Shown here one piece after another: positions 12,587 to 25,500 of a stretch of 64,000 bases of DNA. The DNA is from Holothuria scabra. Lineage: Eukaryota; Echinodermata; Holothuroidea; Aspidochirotida; Holothuriidae. Location of the stretch: NCBI GenBank assembly GCA_037179385.1, contig CM074187.1, positions 8,178,450 to 8,242,449 on the forward strand, read 5' to 3'. Under the pieces are notes generated by a model. It ran no database searches. It was given only the letters and a program-made list of their open reading frames with translations, and had not been told where the DNA came from. Made by a program: the position numbers and the translations under genes. How positions within the stretch are numbered: position 1 is the stretch's first letter; each line of letters starts with the position of its first letter.

Positions 12587-14470
12587 CACCATTAAAAATA
12601 ATCAAGGTTTTTGTTGAAGAATTTGCCCTTCAAATGGTCAAACTCCAAAATGTTGTATGGGTGACTGAAATTCATTTGGGATTATGCATTTTATTGTACA
12701 AACTCTGCTCTCAGATGAAACTGGACTTCAATTGCCCGAAACTTCTTACATGAAAACAAAGATTTGATAATTTAGGGCGTATGGTGGACGTTGGAGAAAT
12801 TTTGGATTTTAATGAAAAAATGTGGCGTTTTGGTAAGATGGAATTGCAAAATTTGGGGATTGTATTAAGTGATCTGCCTTAACTAAGTAGAATTTCGGGA
12901 GATTGATGTTGGTTCAGTTTCCATGTCAGAAGTATCCACCGAAATTGCAAAATTTCCTGAAAAATAATTTTCCACTTTTAACAAATATTTGACAATCTAA
13001 ATCTTGTATTGGAGAGAAAATTGCAATTTTATGAAATATTTGGGGTTTAATTGAAGAATATTACTTTCTTACAAGAAAGATCGAGTAGATTGTAACTTGC
13101 TACGGTTACTAGGTAAATATTATCATGCAGGTTAGAACCTTCGACGAAAAAGTTTGGCTTCCTCTCATATATATATTAGGAATTTTATAGCAGAAAACAT
13201 AGACGTACAAAAGCTTTTCAATTTTGGGGCTAAAGATGTTTTGCACGAAAAATGAATTCCGCCCGAAAGACTATCCAACTGTAGCGGCAACTTTAGTTGG
13301 CACAGAGCGCACATAAAGTTTCGAAAATAGCTACCCCATAAGAAGCCCAAAATGGCATTTCCAAGGCTTTTAGGTAGGATCTAAGCAGTCGCTATTCTGA
13401 GCTTTCGTTTGCCATTAAATGCTTCACTTGAAAAAAAGGCAGTGATCAGTAATAATTCCCAATATTCATACAAAACGGAATACGATGTGCAAGCCTGCAA
13501 CGTTTTTATGTTCAATAAACTGTTCTATCGAAACACTTTCTCAGCGAAGCGCCGCCATTGGTTAGCGTGGAGCTCACATAAAATTTTGAACATTTGGACA
13601 CTTCAGACAGCCGGAATGGCATTTCCCAGACTTGTAACTAGAAGCAAAGCAATCGTTATTTTTGAGGTTTTGTTTGCGAGGAAATGTTCACTTCAACAGA
13701 AAAAAATTAGTAGCCTAATTGCAAAGTGATCAGAAAATTATCAGATATAATATACCACTACCATTGGATGAAATTGATTTGTACCCTTTCGAGCACAACT
13801 TTTCAATGAAATTGAAACATACCAAAGTCCTTTACTTTATTTCAAGTCTTGGCTAAATTCAAGATCTGCTGAAATGATAAAGTTGTCTACAGTATGTAAC
13901 TGCCAGAACACCCGACTATAAATGATTTTTCTTCAAACGTTTTTTTTTTTAAAAAAAAGTTAAGCTCCCCCCCACCCAGCCTCGCCTCCTACGCATGCGC
14001 TTAATTTGGAAAACGGTTTTATTTGTTGAAGAGAAATTGAAAATTGAAGTCTTTATTGTAGATCAATCTTCCCATTTCATACAGGCAACAAAAAAAAATT
14101 AAAGATGATCGAGGCTCCATATTTTGTCGTTGGTACGGGGAAAGAGGAACATTTTTTACTTTCTTTTCAGAATGTTTGAGAATCTAAAGATTATAATGAA
14201 AAAAAAAATGGATTTTTTGTTGGAAATTTGGGAATTTTGAAAGATCCCTTGAAGAATTATAAAGTTTTCTCCTAAGCGTAAAATCAATAGCAACGTCGGA
14301 TGGGGGAGGGGGAGGGGAGAATGAAGTTTATTGGACCTAATCTATCACCGTATGGATGAAGGCTCCCCGACGAAATCTGATCTTCTCCCCCAGGGGGACC
14401 AACCTTCTCCGACGGGGGGCGGGCATTGCCCCCCTCTGCATTCCCCGCTGTCATAACCCCTGCTAACGCA
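12587..14470. repeat. remnants of G/C-tract repeats in homeobox intron 2
   Basis: Two diverged copies of the internal module of the hAT-like family lie here (about 13,270-13,440 and 13,535-13,740; GCGCCGCCATTGG with GTGGAGC). C-rich tracts lie near 13,968 and 14,390-14,440. No clear element ends or target duplications. Confidence 0.5.
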
Positions 14471-14502
14471 GACTAACTAACTAACTAACTAAACTAACTA
14501 GC
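14471..14502 (+). repeat. short AACT microsatellite
   Basis: About seven AACT-type units without a recognisable SINE body, possibly a SINE-tail relic. Confidence 0.6.
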
Positions 14503-16067
14503 TTGAAATACATTGAGAGTAATGAATGAATTCACTTTGAATGAGTAAATATTTCTTCTTAGATCAGCTTTCCACAAAGCCTCAATATATTACTGACGTA
14601 GAAGTAACGAGATAAAATGCAAACAACGTGTTTTATGTCAATATACTGACACAATAAACCGCTGTTCAAATTATCTAATTATCCTGTTAGCCGGTGTGTG
14701 TCTTTTTACTAATATCAAATAAAACCAATCTAAAATTTTTTAGCCTTAATAGAGTAAATAATATCTTTTGTTTAAACGTTCAAACATAATCCGCATTGGA
14801 AGAAATTTTAGAGTAAAGATGACGCATCAAGGAAAACAGGAAAAAAAGTGGTGGCTTTAAGAAAATTATGCAAATATTTTATTAGTCATGTTCAAAGGAA
14901 TTGTAATTGTATTTTTTAATTTTGCATGCCTTTTTAGAGGTTGACCAATAAGTTTTTCTTGTAGCCCTCGTGGCTCTTTAAAAAAAAAAACGGCTTCGCT
15001 GATAACTAATACATAGCGGGAATAATGCAAAATAGAGGAAAATACAAAATAGAAGAAAACTAAGTCTGACGGCATATCTTCCTTAAGAATTTTTCAAGGA
15101 GCAAAGATAAATGGACCTCAAGTTCCTTATTATTAGCATATTAATATAACTTTTTGTTAATTTTGTTGACGTTGGAGAAGTTCTTAACTTTATAAACGAC
15201 GAAGGGAAAGTTCCTTCCCTTTCTGCAAATGTTTGTATTTTTTAATAACTTCGGATGATCTATCTATCCCTACGGATCTTAAAATAAACATATTCTCGGG
15301 CCATATTTGTTATTTAAACAGGGCGTTGGAGGCATGACCAGGAGTCGGATCTGTCAGTATTATTACTATTCAAAAAGGGGTACAGTGGAAGGGTGTCGAG
15401 AAATGAGACAGAAAGGGAAACTTAGATAAAGACTAACTTGAACTAAATGAAAAACTTTTCCCAAACTAGAGACATTTGATCGGAATCGGAAAACGAGAGC
15501 TGTCCATGGTTACGATTTAAAATAGAGGTTAATTTTATTATATCTTAAATTATTTGTCTTCAATTCCATCGTTCTTTTATTTTTTGAAGTATTTGAAAAT
15601 TAGCGTTTTTTAAAACTTTAATATTTGGAACTGAATGTCAACTCCTTAAGAGACAGTTTCACGTATTGACTGTCCACACAACACAATAAAGCTATACATC
15701 CTCCTCTCGCAAGTAACTTTCATACTTTTTTACATAATATTTCCATTAGACAAATAATTTGCATAAAAATAACCTGCTTTTCTTGTTCAAGGTATTTTTT
15801 ACCAATATTATCAAAAGTAATCACAAGAACGAGGTCAAGAAACAACACCACTCTACTTTTAAATTTGAGTAAGGTATTACCAGGATTATTAAAGACAGGT
15901 ACCCAACTCATCACCTCTAGTGCATTTTATGGAGAAAAACCCAAATTCTCAACCAGTTGCTATTATTGGATTGAAGCAAATTTAAAATCAAATTCAAATG
16001 ATGCAGAGTAACTCACGTACATAGCAATAGTAGTCTGTTCTGATTACACATTAGGGTTTTGTAAAAA

Positions 16068-16150
16068 CGGCCATGGCCGGCTCGACTTGAACTAATTGGT
16101 TGGAAACTGGGCCTTAAAACTCCATCTAACTGACTAACTAACTAACTAAT
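16068..16150 (+). mobile_element. tRNA-derived SINE fragment with AACT tail
   Basis: GGCCGGCTCGACTTGAACTA, then GGAAACTGGGCCTTAAAACT, then about five AACT units. 5'-truncated. Confidence 0.75.
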
Positions 16151-16360
16151 TAGGGTTTTGTATGCTCACAGAAGTAACCTGGGCAATACAGTAGGTTTGT
16201 GCATCAGTATGATACATAATGGTTTTTGAGGGACTGCGAATTAGTTGAAATAACCAGCGTTGTCTAGGTTGATGAGCTTGTTCCTTTAAAGGTAAAATGA
16301 AGTTAGAGCGTGCAATTTGGCCACTCCACTTCACACTCGATCAGTGCTAGTTTGTTACAG

Positions 16361-17116
16361 AGTGCCGTTGGAAGGTATTTTTGATTGGGGGGCGCGGCTG
16401 ACTCGGGCTGACTATCTAAGCGGAGCGCCACCATCAGTTGGCGCGGAGCGTACAGAAAATTTTTAAAAATCGCAATCCCTCAGACAGCCGGACATGACAT
16501 TTCCCGGCCTTGTTAATAGTATCTAAGCAGTCATTATTTTGACCTTTCGTTGTAATAAAATGTTCACTTCAAGAAAAAAAGATGAGCAAATGGCAAAATG
16601 ATCAAAAAAGTACCAAATAAAATGTACCACTGTAACAGTTTATGAAATGGTAAGGCTATGTATTAAAGCTAATCATTGGAAAATGAGCCTGTATACGTAT
16701 TCTCAAAATTATTTTACTATATAACTTTCAACATGAGATCATGATGAATATAAATTATTAAAACTGGAGCAACTTCAGTTACAGGCAAAAATCCCGAGAC
16801 TTCTCAACTTTGATGGAGCAGTGCCGTCGGAAGGAATTTTGGATTGGGGGTTCACTTGTGCATGTTGAAAAGATGGGAATAGTACAAATACGCTACACGC
16901 TATGGCTGTCTGATCCATCGAATTGATTTTTTCTGTTTTGTTTATCGCCGGCTCACGGATGACTGATAGGAGATGTAATTTTAGAGCGATATTCATTACT
17001 TTTAATTTTTGTCTTTCACTTTTTTGACGTTTTCATTGTATTAAAAAAACTATATATGGCAAAATTATTGGGGGGCTGCAGCCCCCCAGACCCCCCCGCC
17101 GCTTCCGACGACCCTG
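16361..17116. mobile_element. non-autonomous element with CAGTGCCGTCGGAAG-like ends
   Basis: Ends are AGTGCCGTTGGAAGG (16,361) and CTTCCGACGACCCTG (17,102-17,116), imperfect inverted repeats. TTACAGA occurs on both sides (16,355-16,361 and 17,117-17,123) as a possible target duplication. A second left end at 16,819 suggests an internal duplication or nested copy. The interior includes the GCGCCACCATCAGTTGGCGC module and a G/C tract near 17,070-17,100. Confidence 0.55.
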
Positions 17117-17532
17117 TTACAGACAGACAATATTTGGTACATAAGTAGAGTAACGTTAAAATAAATCGATGCAAGATCATTGAAATTCACAAACGCGGAA
17201 CGAAGCCAAGTTGACCTCGTCATTCATTCATCTTTACACTCCTTTGAAGCGGCACGTCATTTTAAGAGATAATGTCTATATTCCTCCGTCTCATAATAGT
17301 AATAGCCCATCTCGTAATAGTCCCGTCACTTTGGTCGCTCGTCGCTCCCTAACCCTCACCCTAGTGTCCAACCCTAAACTCTGACCTTAAGCCCTAATAT
17401 AACCCCTTTAACCATAACTCTTGGTGGGGAGGGGGGAGGGGGAATGAGACAGAACAACGAAAAGGGGACTAATAAGAAGAGAGAAAAATGAGACGAATCA
17501 ACCTAATTGATGCACCAATGAGGTTTAGTTGT

Positions 17533-17718
17533 GCAAAGTCCTCCCGACCCTCTGGCAAAGGGCCGTTCGGCAAAACCAAACTTTAGCTGCTTCCTTAAGA
17601 AAATATTACGTCCAATGAAGGACAATGTGTGACCAACCTCACGGCCCTCAGACCATTTATATTATTGGTCTGTCATGTATGGCCCTATTCTTGTCTTATT
17701 GAAAAGAACAAATGCACC
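17533..17718 (-). repeat. U2-head repeat, dispersed copy 4 in homeobox intron 2
   Basis: The body is clearly the same family (CCGAACGGCCCTTTGCCAGA and TGACAGACCAATAATATAAA regions). The U2-like head is decayed beyond TGTTCTTTTCAA. Its presence 16 kb away shows the family is dispersed, not only tandem. Confidence 0.55.
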
Positions 17719-18173
17719 GATGAGTATTGGACAACTGTGACGGGAAATATTGAACAGGTGACGTCACAGATCAAACTTGTTCCCGTTGGGAGGAAAAATC
17801 GTAATATTGAAAGTTTTACCAAAAATACATTCAGCTGATTTATCAAGCCATAGGGTAAGTCCACCGTTCGAGCTGAATGCACAGGTGCATATTCCTCCAA
17901 AATGATGTCGAGTGACTCCAATGCGTAAGGGCAATTAATCGAATGAGATATGTGACTAATTTGTCAAGTTGTAGTTGACTAATACAAGTCAAAATAATGT
18001 ATGGTAAGGCGGAGAGTCTGAGTCAGGAAATGGGAAATTTTCAACTTTCAAGGACTCGAGTCCGGACTCGGACTCAAGCCCTTGTACTTACTCAATAGGG
18101 AAAATCAACTTCTCTGTCCTTGTCCTTCAAATTCTAAAATTACGTGTCCAAGTCCGAACTCGACTACAGCCCT

Positions 18174-18245
18174 AATAAGTGGTTAGAGCATTCGACTTGA
18201 AGGTCTGGAATTCGACTTTCGTCTGGGCCTTACCGATGACTTCAA
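18174..18245 (+). mobile_element. tRNA-derived SINE, 5' head of a split copy
   Basis: AAGTGGTTAGAGCATTCGAC resembles a tRNA D-arm/anticodon region with an A box, and GGTCTGGAATTCGACTTTCG a degenerate B box. This is the only copy in the window with the tRNA-like promoter head. The 3' part resumes at 18,805 after an inserted fold-back element. Confidence 0.7.
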
Positions 18246-18799
18246 GTGTACCTCAAGTCAAAAAATTCAAAAATATATATTTAAGAGAATGAAAAATGAG
18301 TTCTAACAGCCTAACTTCCATCTTCATAGGACATTCTTGAGCTGAGATATAAAATGTTGAAGTTTATTCACTTAAAAAAATTGGTCTATTGCGCAATAGT
18401 TTGTGACTTTCTTGTTGTACAACTCACATAATATGCTTTGTTTTCCTTCAAAAATAAAAATGTTTTTATGACCTTGAACACTTCCTGTTTGCTTGCATTG
18501 CATGTTGCAAAAGAAGGGTTTAATTAATTACATCACTTCATAAGAATAAGAGTGCTATCACACCTCGGTACAAGGTGCAGTAACGTTCGGAAAAACAAAG
18601 AAATACAAAGATTGTAATTTGAGTCGTAAAAGAATGACATCACAAATTATTGCGCAATGTACCATTTTAATTTGTGTGAATAAACTTCAACATTAGATAT
18701 CTCAGCTCAGGAATGTCCTACGAAGAGAGTTGGACTGTTAGAATTTATTTTTCATGGTCTTTAATATATATTTTTGAATTTTTGCACTTAAGGTACACT
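18246..18799. mobile_element. fold-back MITE inserted in a SINE
   Basis: About 554 bp with long imperfect terminal inverted repeats of about 160 bp, the outer ends being (A)GTGTACCTCAAGT and ACTTAAGGTACACT. TTCAA is duplicated at 18,241-18,245 and 18,800-18,804. It separates the head and tail of one SINE. No ORF. Confidence 0.8.
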
Positions 18800-18804
18800 T
18801 TCAA

Positions 18805-18932
18805 GTGGAACCTACTGCCATTTAGCGTTGTGCTCAAAATAAGCAATGGAGCAGGGGAAACAATTCAGTGAGCCAGAACTGAAGTGAAAAATTGGTTAGA
18901 AACTGAGACATGAAACTCTATCGAACTAACTA
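18805..18932 (+). mobile_element. tRNA-derived SINE, 3' part of the split copy
   Basis: Continues the SINE body (AACCTACTGCCATTTAGCGT, CAGTGAGCCAGAACTGAA) to ATGAAACTCTATCGAACTAA. Confidence 0.75.
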
Positions 18933-21900
18933 GCTCACTGTGATATTACTAACATCGTTCTCCCAAAGGAGACCTATATACAATTTCTCCCCCTCTCTCT
19001 TTAAATTTTTGTGAGTTTATTTCTCTGGAAGGTGACCTTATTGAAAGTTTGGGGAGTTTGGGGATAAGGGATGTGTGTCATATTCATTGATACTTGGTAA
19101 TCATCCTCAGATTCTATTGGCCAAACCGTCAAGTGACCGCGTATCACGGCATGAATTAATCTTGGGCTATTCCATTACCAAGGGTTAAGATATTTTAATT
19201 TGGTTATTGACAAATTGCATTTCATCTTCCGTCTTTTAAATCAAAATGTTACTTTTGCATGGACCTATTCATTTCAACAGAAAAAAATCATACTTTCGTT
19301 TTTTAACCTGCAATTCCACAACCACCGAAGTAAACTTTTCACAAATCAGGGAGGAGTTAATGTAATAACACCTCAATGCTCAAATGTAATCATACGTACT
19401 TTTATGGGTCAACACACCTCAAACCAACAGTTTGAGAAAATGGTCAACCTTTCATTTCTCTGTCCCGTATCTTTAAAAAAAATATCAGATTTTTGTGATT
19501 TTTGAAAAAATCTTAATTCATTCTATGACTTTTGTATCAATGTACTTTGTTAATAAATTTACTCGAATCGGATTTTCGATTTAGGTGATGTGTTGCCAAG
19601 TGCACTTTGTCATGAATACTGATCAACTCTTAGAAATCAGAATGAGGTTTTACGAATTAAGTTGTTATTTTACGTAATCTCAAACCTTCTGGTAATTTAG
19701 CGGAAAAATTCTATTGTATTTGTCCGGAGGGCTTAATTTTCAGAAAATTGGTTTGCAAAGTCGCGTGGTATGACTGACAAATGAGTTATGACCGAAGAAT
19801 AAACAACAAAACTTTGTTGGAAGGTATACTTGCATTTGAAATCGTATGTAAATCTGCAAATGTGAATAAAGTAATTGTTTTCCCCATTTTGTGGAGGGGA
19901 AGAAAGCAGTGAATTTCCTCTGGCTAAAGTGGTCAATTAAAAAGTATGAGGCAAATTGAATTTGTTTGTCAGCGGCCCTGGTTTGGCCTCATCTTTGAGT
20001 GTTAATATAGTTTGCTGATATAATCGATGATGATGGCGTCGCGGCTAGCTCCCCAGCTTCCGGGCTTCACAGCTGTATGCCCGTCGCCCTCGATAATTCT
20101 TCTCTACTCTCTTCATTTTCAATATTGGGTTTGGTATCGTACTGACAGCCCCCCCGGTAGTCTTAGTTACCCCTTCACCGGAGGAACTGTTAACATTATT
20201 TCTAAGTGTAACATTAAAGCACCTAAACTTCTGAAACATGCCTCACTGCGTTCAAGTTAAACCACTCAAATGTGCGCACGCAAGCGCGTAGCTCACCTGT
20301 CAATTAAGCATTTTCACGTTTTATCAAACAATAATTCAAAATCTGAACATCGAACAGAAAAATAAGACTCGTGAACCGCAAAAAAGATCTTTTCTGCGGC
20401 AAAGTTGGATCAATACCTTTTGATGGTATTTCCGAGCTTATCTAATTAAGGAAAACGATTACATGGAAGTAAAAACAAACTGCACTGACGGAGAAATACA
20501 GCGCTTCCCCCTCAGCAATCCGTTGAACGCAAAAGGAACAGAGGGTTTTTCGATTAAGTAAATTAGCTGAGAACACTATTGATTTAGGGAGTTAGGCAGC
20601 TTGTTCGGCCTGCGGTGATGAGATAATTGAAACAGTTTAAATCGATGAAATACCGTCATCTTGTCTATAATCCTCTGGCATAGTCAGTTGATATTAAACG
20701 TTCGAAGAAAAGAAAAATGGCGGGAAAATTGGCAGAAAGGGAAATTTATTAGCACATGATTTCGTCACCTATAGCAAGTACCGAGCAAGACTTGGTTATT
20801 ACTTATATTAAGTTTCGTATCTGAAATATTGACTTCCCAGTATTTCTTATGAAATGATCAATTTAGAAAATATCGCTTGCAGAAATTGTTCGACATAAAA
20901 TGTCGAAACGGGCCAATTGAAATACCTTATATTAAGAGAAAATAGTTAAAAGCTCATCTTGACAAAAATGATGAGAGGTAAGGGATTAAAAGCTGCTTAC
21001 GCGAATATTGAGTTTGTTTTGTCGGTTGCAGTGATTTAAACAACCTACATATGAAATTATTAATGACAAGCATGACATGAAAAGTCAAGAACACTGGCAA
21101 AGTGGTCCAATATGTTCCAAAATCCTAAAGCACTCGATATGTTTAAATTATAATCCTTGTAGATGTCTTGAAAACGTTTCACACACACAGAATACAAATA
21201 CAGAAGTGTTTTAGGTCAATTCGTAAATTGAACATTGTCGACGTATTGCTTGACAGCTATCGTAAAAAATGTTATGTTAATTAGAAAGTTTCGATTTGCC
21301 ATGAGTAATTGTAACTGTCAAGTGATAATACACATGCCGGTACGCACTGTTTTTATTTTCTTTCTACATTTCGGCATGAACTCACAGAAAATGACCCACT
21401 TTATACATAATCTTTTGAAATGTCATTGTCGTTATATATTTTGGTCAAATATGGACATTCGTTTACAGATTTGAGCAATTTATTGATGAAAATCATTATA
21501 TTTTATCATACCATCTCATACCATTGCTCAATTTGCTATTGTCCAAATAAGAACAAATTTTATCAAGTTTAACAAGCTATGATTAAGAGTGCTAAATCTC
21601 AAAATACGGAATTACACCAATTGTGACCATCTGATTTCCACTCTTTTTGAGTCATATTTTACGAATTCTTCAATGATAGCGTTTTTAACTTTTTTTATCA
21701 ACTGAAGTGGAAACATTTACAAAGCTTCCTGTATAGGGATTTTTCCAAGCACACATGAAGACGTTTACTTAAATGTATCACGCACATGGCCACAAAATAT
21801 ACCGAAGGGGCTGGCAAGAGATTTTTCCTACGGACGATTTTTTTCATGGGGCAAATGAGTAAAGATGAAGTTAGTCAAAGCAAACTTCAAGCCCTGTAGA

Positions 21901-22198
21901 GGGCAGAAAATTGCCCGTCTGCGATGTGCAAATATGTGGTCCAAATAAGTCGAAGTCCCTTCATACACGATTAAGTTTGTTTCATGCACGCTTAACTAAT
22001 TAATATTCCCATGTTGTCGGTTGAGCGGGCGCATTGCTCACGCCAGAATTTCTTTTAAAAATCGAGTCACAATGATTTTTTAATTTTTATAACAGTTTAT
22101 GGAAGGACATAACTAAATAAGATTAATTGTGACCATTACTCTAAACCATAATTTGGTACTAACATGGCTGGTTTTGTTTTATTTCTTTTTTTTTTCAG

Positions 22199-22580
22199 AA
22201 CGAAATGGAAGAAACAAATGATGGCACGATTAAAGATTGCTAATCGGCATGGACTTTGGGGTTCTCACTTTTTTCCACCTTGGTTTGGTCCTTTGACTCC
22301 AATGGGACCTGCTCTCGGACCCCTTACAGCGGCATCTACACCGCCGTCTCTGTTACCAACTGGTCTCTCTTCGGGTAGTGCAATTTTAACTTCAATGGCG
22401 CCACCAGTCTCTTCCTCTTCTTCGGATGAAGCGCTTACGTTATCGAATGGTTTAAATAAACAACTAAGAGGCGCAGGGCAACCAAGACCTAATGGAGTAC
22501 CGGAGATTTCATCGCGGTCCCCTCCATCACCTTCAGCAAATTTGTTTTCACCCTTCTCTACGCATGCTCATAAAACATAA
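22199..22580 (+). CDS. NK-like homeobox gene, coding exon 3 (end of homeodomain and C-terminus)
   Basis: A strong polypyrimidine tract and CAG acceptor (22196-22198) precede this last coding exon. It completes the split codon Arg53 of the homeodomain (AG|A, phase 2), continues TKWKKQMMARLKIANRHGLWG, and ends at TAA 22578-22580. The basic end of helix 3 is intact. Downstream is a Pro/Leu/Gly-rich segment (HFFPPWFGPLTPMGP), then a Ser/Thr/Pro-rich tail. The stretch just after the homeodomain (ARLKIANRHGLW) looks like a family-specific extension and could test the Nedx/lms assignment. Joining exons 1-3 gives 1131 nt, that is 376 codons plus stop, with no frame conflict. The introns are 5.9 and 11.1 kb. 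Confidence 0.93.
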
Positions 22581-25500
22581 ACTTTAAAATTCGTTTGAGT
22601 GATTAAAAGAATAGTCCAGAGTCACATTTATTTTACTATGTTGGAGAGGAACAAGTTCTAGGCGTTCTGGTGAAAGTTTCACCCATTTTCCATGTTCAGT
22701 TCTCGAGATACCGGTACTAGCTATTGAAGTTTTCATATTAAGTTTTCTTTAAATAGTGAACTTGAATCAAGCAGGTGTGATGCCATAGGTTCACATTGTT
22801 GACCAATGTTTTATTTTTCTTTATTTTTCATTCATGGGAAAAGAATGAAAATTTCACCAGAATACTTGGAACATGTTTCTCTTTAACATATTAAAAGATA
22901 AATTTGGCTCTGGATTATTCTTTTAAATATAGATATTTCCGCCCGTCTTAAGAGAAAAAGAGACTATACAAAAATATTGAAAATAAAACCAAGAAAATAA
23001 TGTTAAGACCAGACTTTTAATAATTAAATTAAATATGGTTTGAGTGTTAACCGAAGGGCATCCGTGTCCTGAAAACAAGACCACAAGGCGTAAAATAAGA
23101 AATGAGAAAACATTAACATTAACATTTCCTGTTGAAAGGCTTTTAAATTTTACTCAGTTGTATTCTTTTCCCGCAAAATAAAGTTGCAGTCAATGATTAC
23201 AAGATCAGGATGTACAAAGGTAAAATCTGTGTTTTACTATCCTTTTGCTTGAGTTCATCGGATGACGCCAACAGATGAAAGAACACAGTGAATTGCCTAT
23301 TATGTGCACTTCAACAACTGTTAGTTTTTAATCGTTGATTTCATTGTGAAATTTGAGCTAAATGTTTTGTTTGTGCACCCTTCCTTTACCTACACCATAA
23401 GAAAAAAAAGTTGGAGGAAACTCACCAACACTAGCCATATATGTTTAATAAGTAAAATTGGGTAAGTTTTTCTCCTATATTTCTTGTCTATTTGGCAACC
23501 GTAGAGGCTGTTTACACAATCAAGTGTTAACATACCTATTGGTTGATCCATTAATCAGGAATTATTATGAAAATTTAAACCAATTTCAGTAATTTGACGT
23601 ACGTGACCAGTCATTGTTAATGAAATTTTTTTAAGCTTGAAAATCCTTTGCTCTACAGTCTTTATTCAAACTGTTGCCTCTTTTAAGACCAGCTGATAAG
23701 TTAATACAGTAATACGTTTGACATAGCCTATGCATGAACAGAATGGGGGTAATTAAGCTCTGTGAATCACCCGAATGCTGCTAAGACTCCGGAAAAGGCA
23801 AATTCATGACTGGATGCAGATTGACCTTTTGAGGAGGGGTTTGGGAGGGAGCGTAGCACCACTGTCAGTTTGCGTTAAGAATAGCATGAAGAAATGTAAA
23901 AATATACTTCCCGTGATACCGAAAATAGTACTTTTTCATGGGTTGTATCTTTGCTACTTCAACAAGTTAAAATTTAAAAATTGGTTGTAATAAAACGTTT
24001 TCTTTGAAAATTTCTTGGAGGTTTCTGTCCCGCGATGCTCTTCTAATGTATAAGACAGTTATGGGTTAATTTAGGAGATTATCTTGTATGGAATCTCCTA
24101 TACCCAGAACCAGGATAGATCGGTTTGCAATCCTTTCATTTACTAACAGCTGGGATTCTCGGAAGTTATTGGGAAGGGAGAATTTAACCAAGTCTAAGCA
24201 CAGCCTATATTACGCACAAAAAAATATTATTTAAGAAGTACGTCTAGTGACAAATTTTGACATGTGTAACAAGTATAAATTTTGCACAAACAACGAGAAT
24301 TTTTCTCGATGTTGTGGCAAGTTTATGAATTCTGACACTGCTTCTCAAGACAAAAGTAAGTGTAAAGGCAAAATAACAAGTAAAAGGTAAGATAAGCGTT
24401 ACATAAAAGTTACTGTGAAAGCATATATAAAATGTCAATGTAATAAGTGTTGCGAATTTCGCACAAAAATATTCACGTAGACTACATCAATGCATTGTTT
24501 TGTAAAAACTGAAAAGGTTACGTTGAACCCTAAGTGTACGATTTGATTATGGTGTCGAAGATTAAACTTAAGATGAAACATAACTCAGAACAAAACATGT
24601 CCTAGAACAGTAACGGTGCTACAATGCCGGGGGGGGGGGGACTCATGCTCCCTTAGCCTTTTGGCCTTACACCCCAAAGGCACCCTCTCCCGCTTTCGGT
24701 CAGTTAGCAAATAGGATTAGATAGACCGACAAAATGAATAATATACCTCTCCTCGGATTTAATTTTCCAGAGATATGCTAAGCATGGCTTCCGCAGACTC
24801 CCCTCCTGACCACCACCTGTATGAACGGGCCATTTAGGCTCGGTTTCTCTCGGCACCCGAAAAATTTTTGTCCCCAACATATTCCTTTGTCCCTAGTTTG
24901 ACCCTTAATTTTGACATTCTGGCACCGCCAATGGCCAAGTATCGATGGGTCTATCTTTTAGAAAAGCTTGCTTTATATTTGACTTTCATCTTCACACAGA
25001 ATAATTGTTTCAAAAGCCCTGTTTCATCCACTTTTTACACCGACCCACCTTACTGTGCAAAGTATAAGATTCTCTTCGGTTTAGGCAAGGTACTTTCTGA
25101 GATATTAATTACAGAGTGCTATAATGCACCGTATAAATTAGTGAATATTTTTACTTTAAATATTTAGTAATTATTTCTTTGTACAGTCAATGATGATGAA
25201 GGATGGGCTACCGTTGTCATTTATAAGTTAAAATAAATCTATAAAAGACGTTGCCTGAAAAACTGATTTAACTACCTCATCACTCATCGTTTCGGGTACG
25301 CCCTTAAAAGACAAATACTATTGGATATAAATACTAAACACTTGCGTCTAATTCCTTAACATTTTGCTTTTCAATGTATTTAATCGCTAAACATATAGTG
25401 TTTAATGGCTAAACATGCTTAGAATTCAAACGTCTGAACGTGGGTATAAAGTGATGAGTACAATTAATTGCTGAACTCGTTTCTAGAGTAGGTTACATGG

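Noticed and set aside
17336..17430. Telomere-like CCCTAA words
   Set aside because: Only scattered CCCTAA/CCCTAG words with no fixed period. Not a telomeric array.
18174..18240. Possible tRNA gene (TGGTTAGAGCATTCGAC with B-box-like sequence)
   Set aside because: No proper acceptor stem, degenerate B box, and it continues into the SINE body seen elsewhere. Treated as a SINE head.
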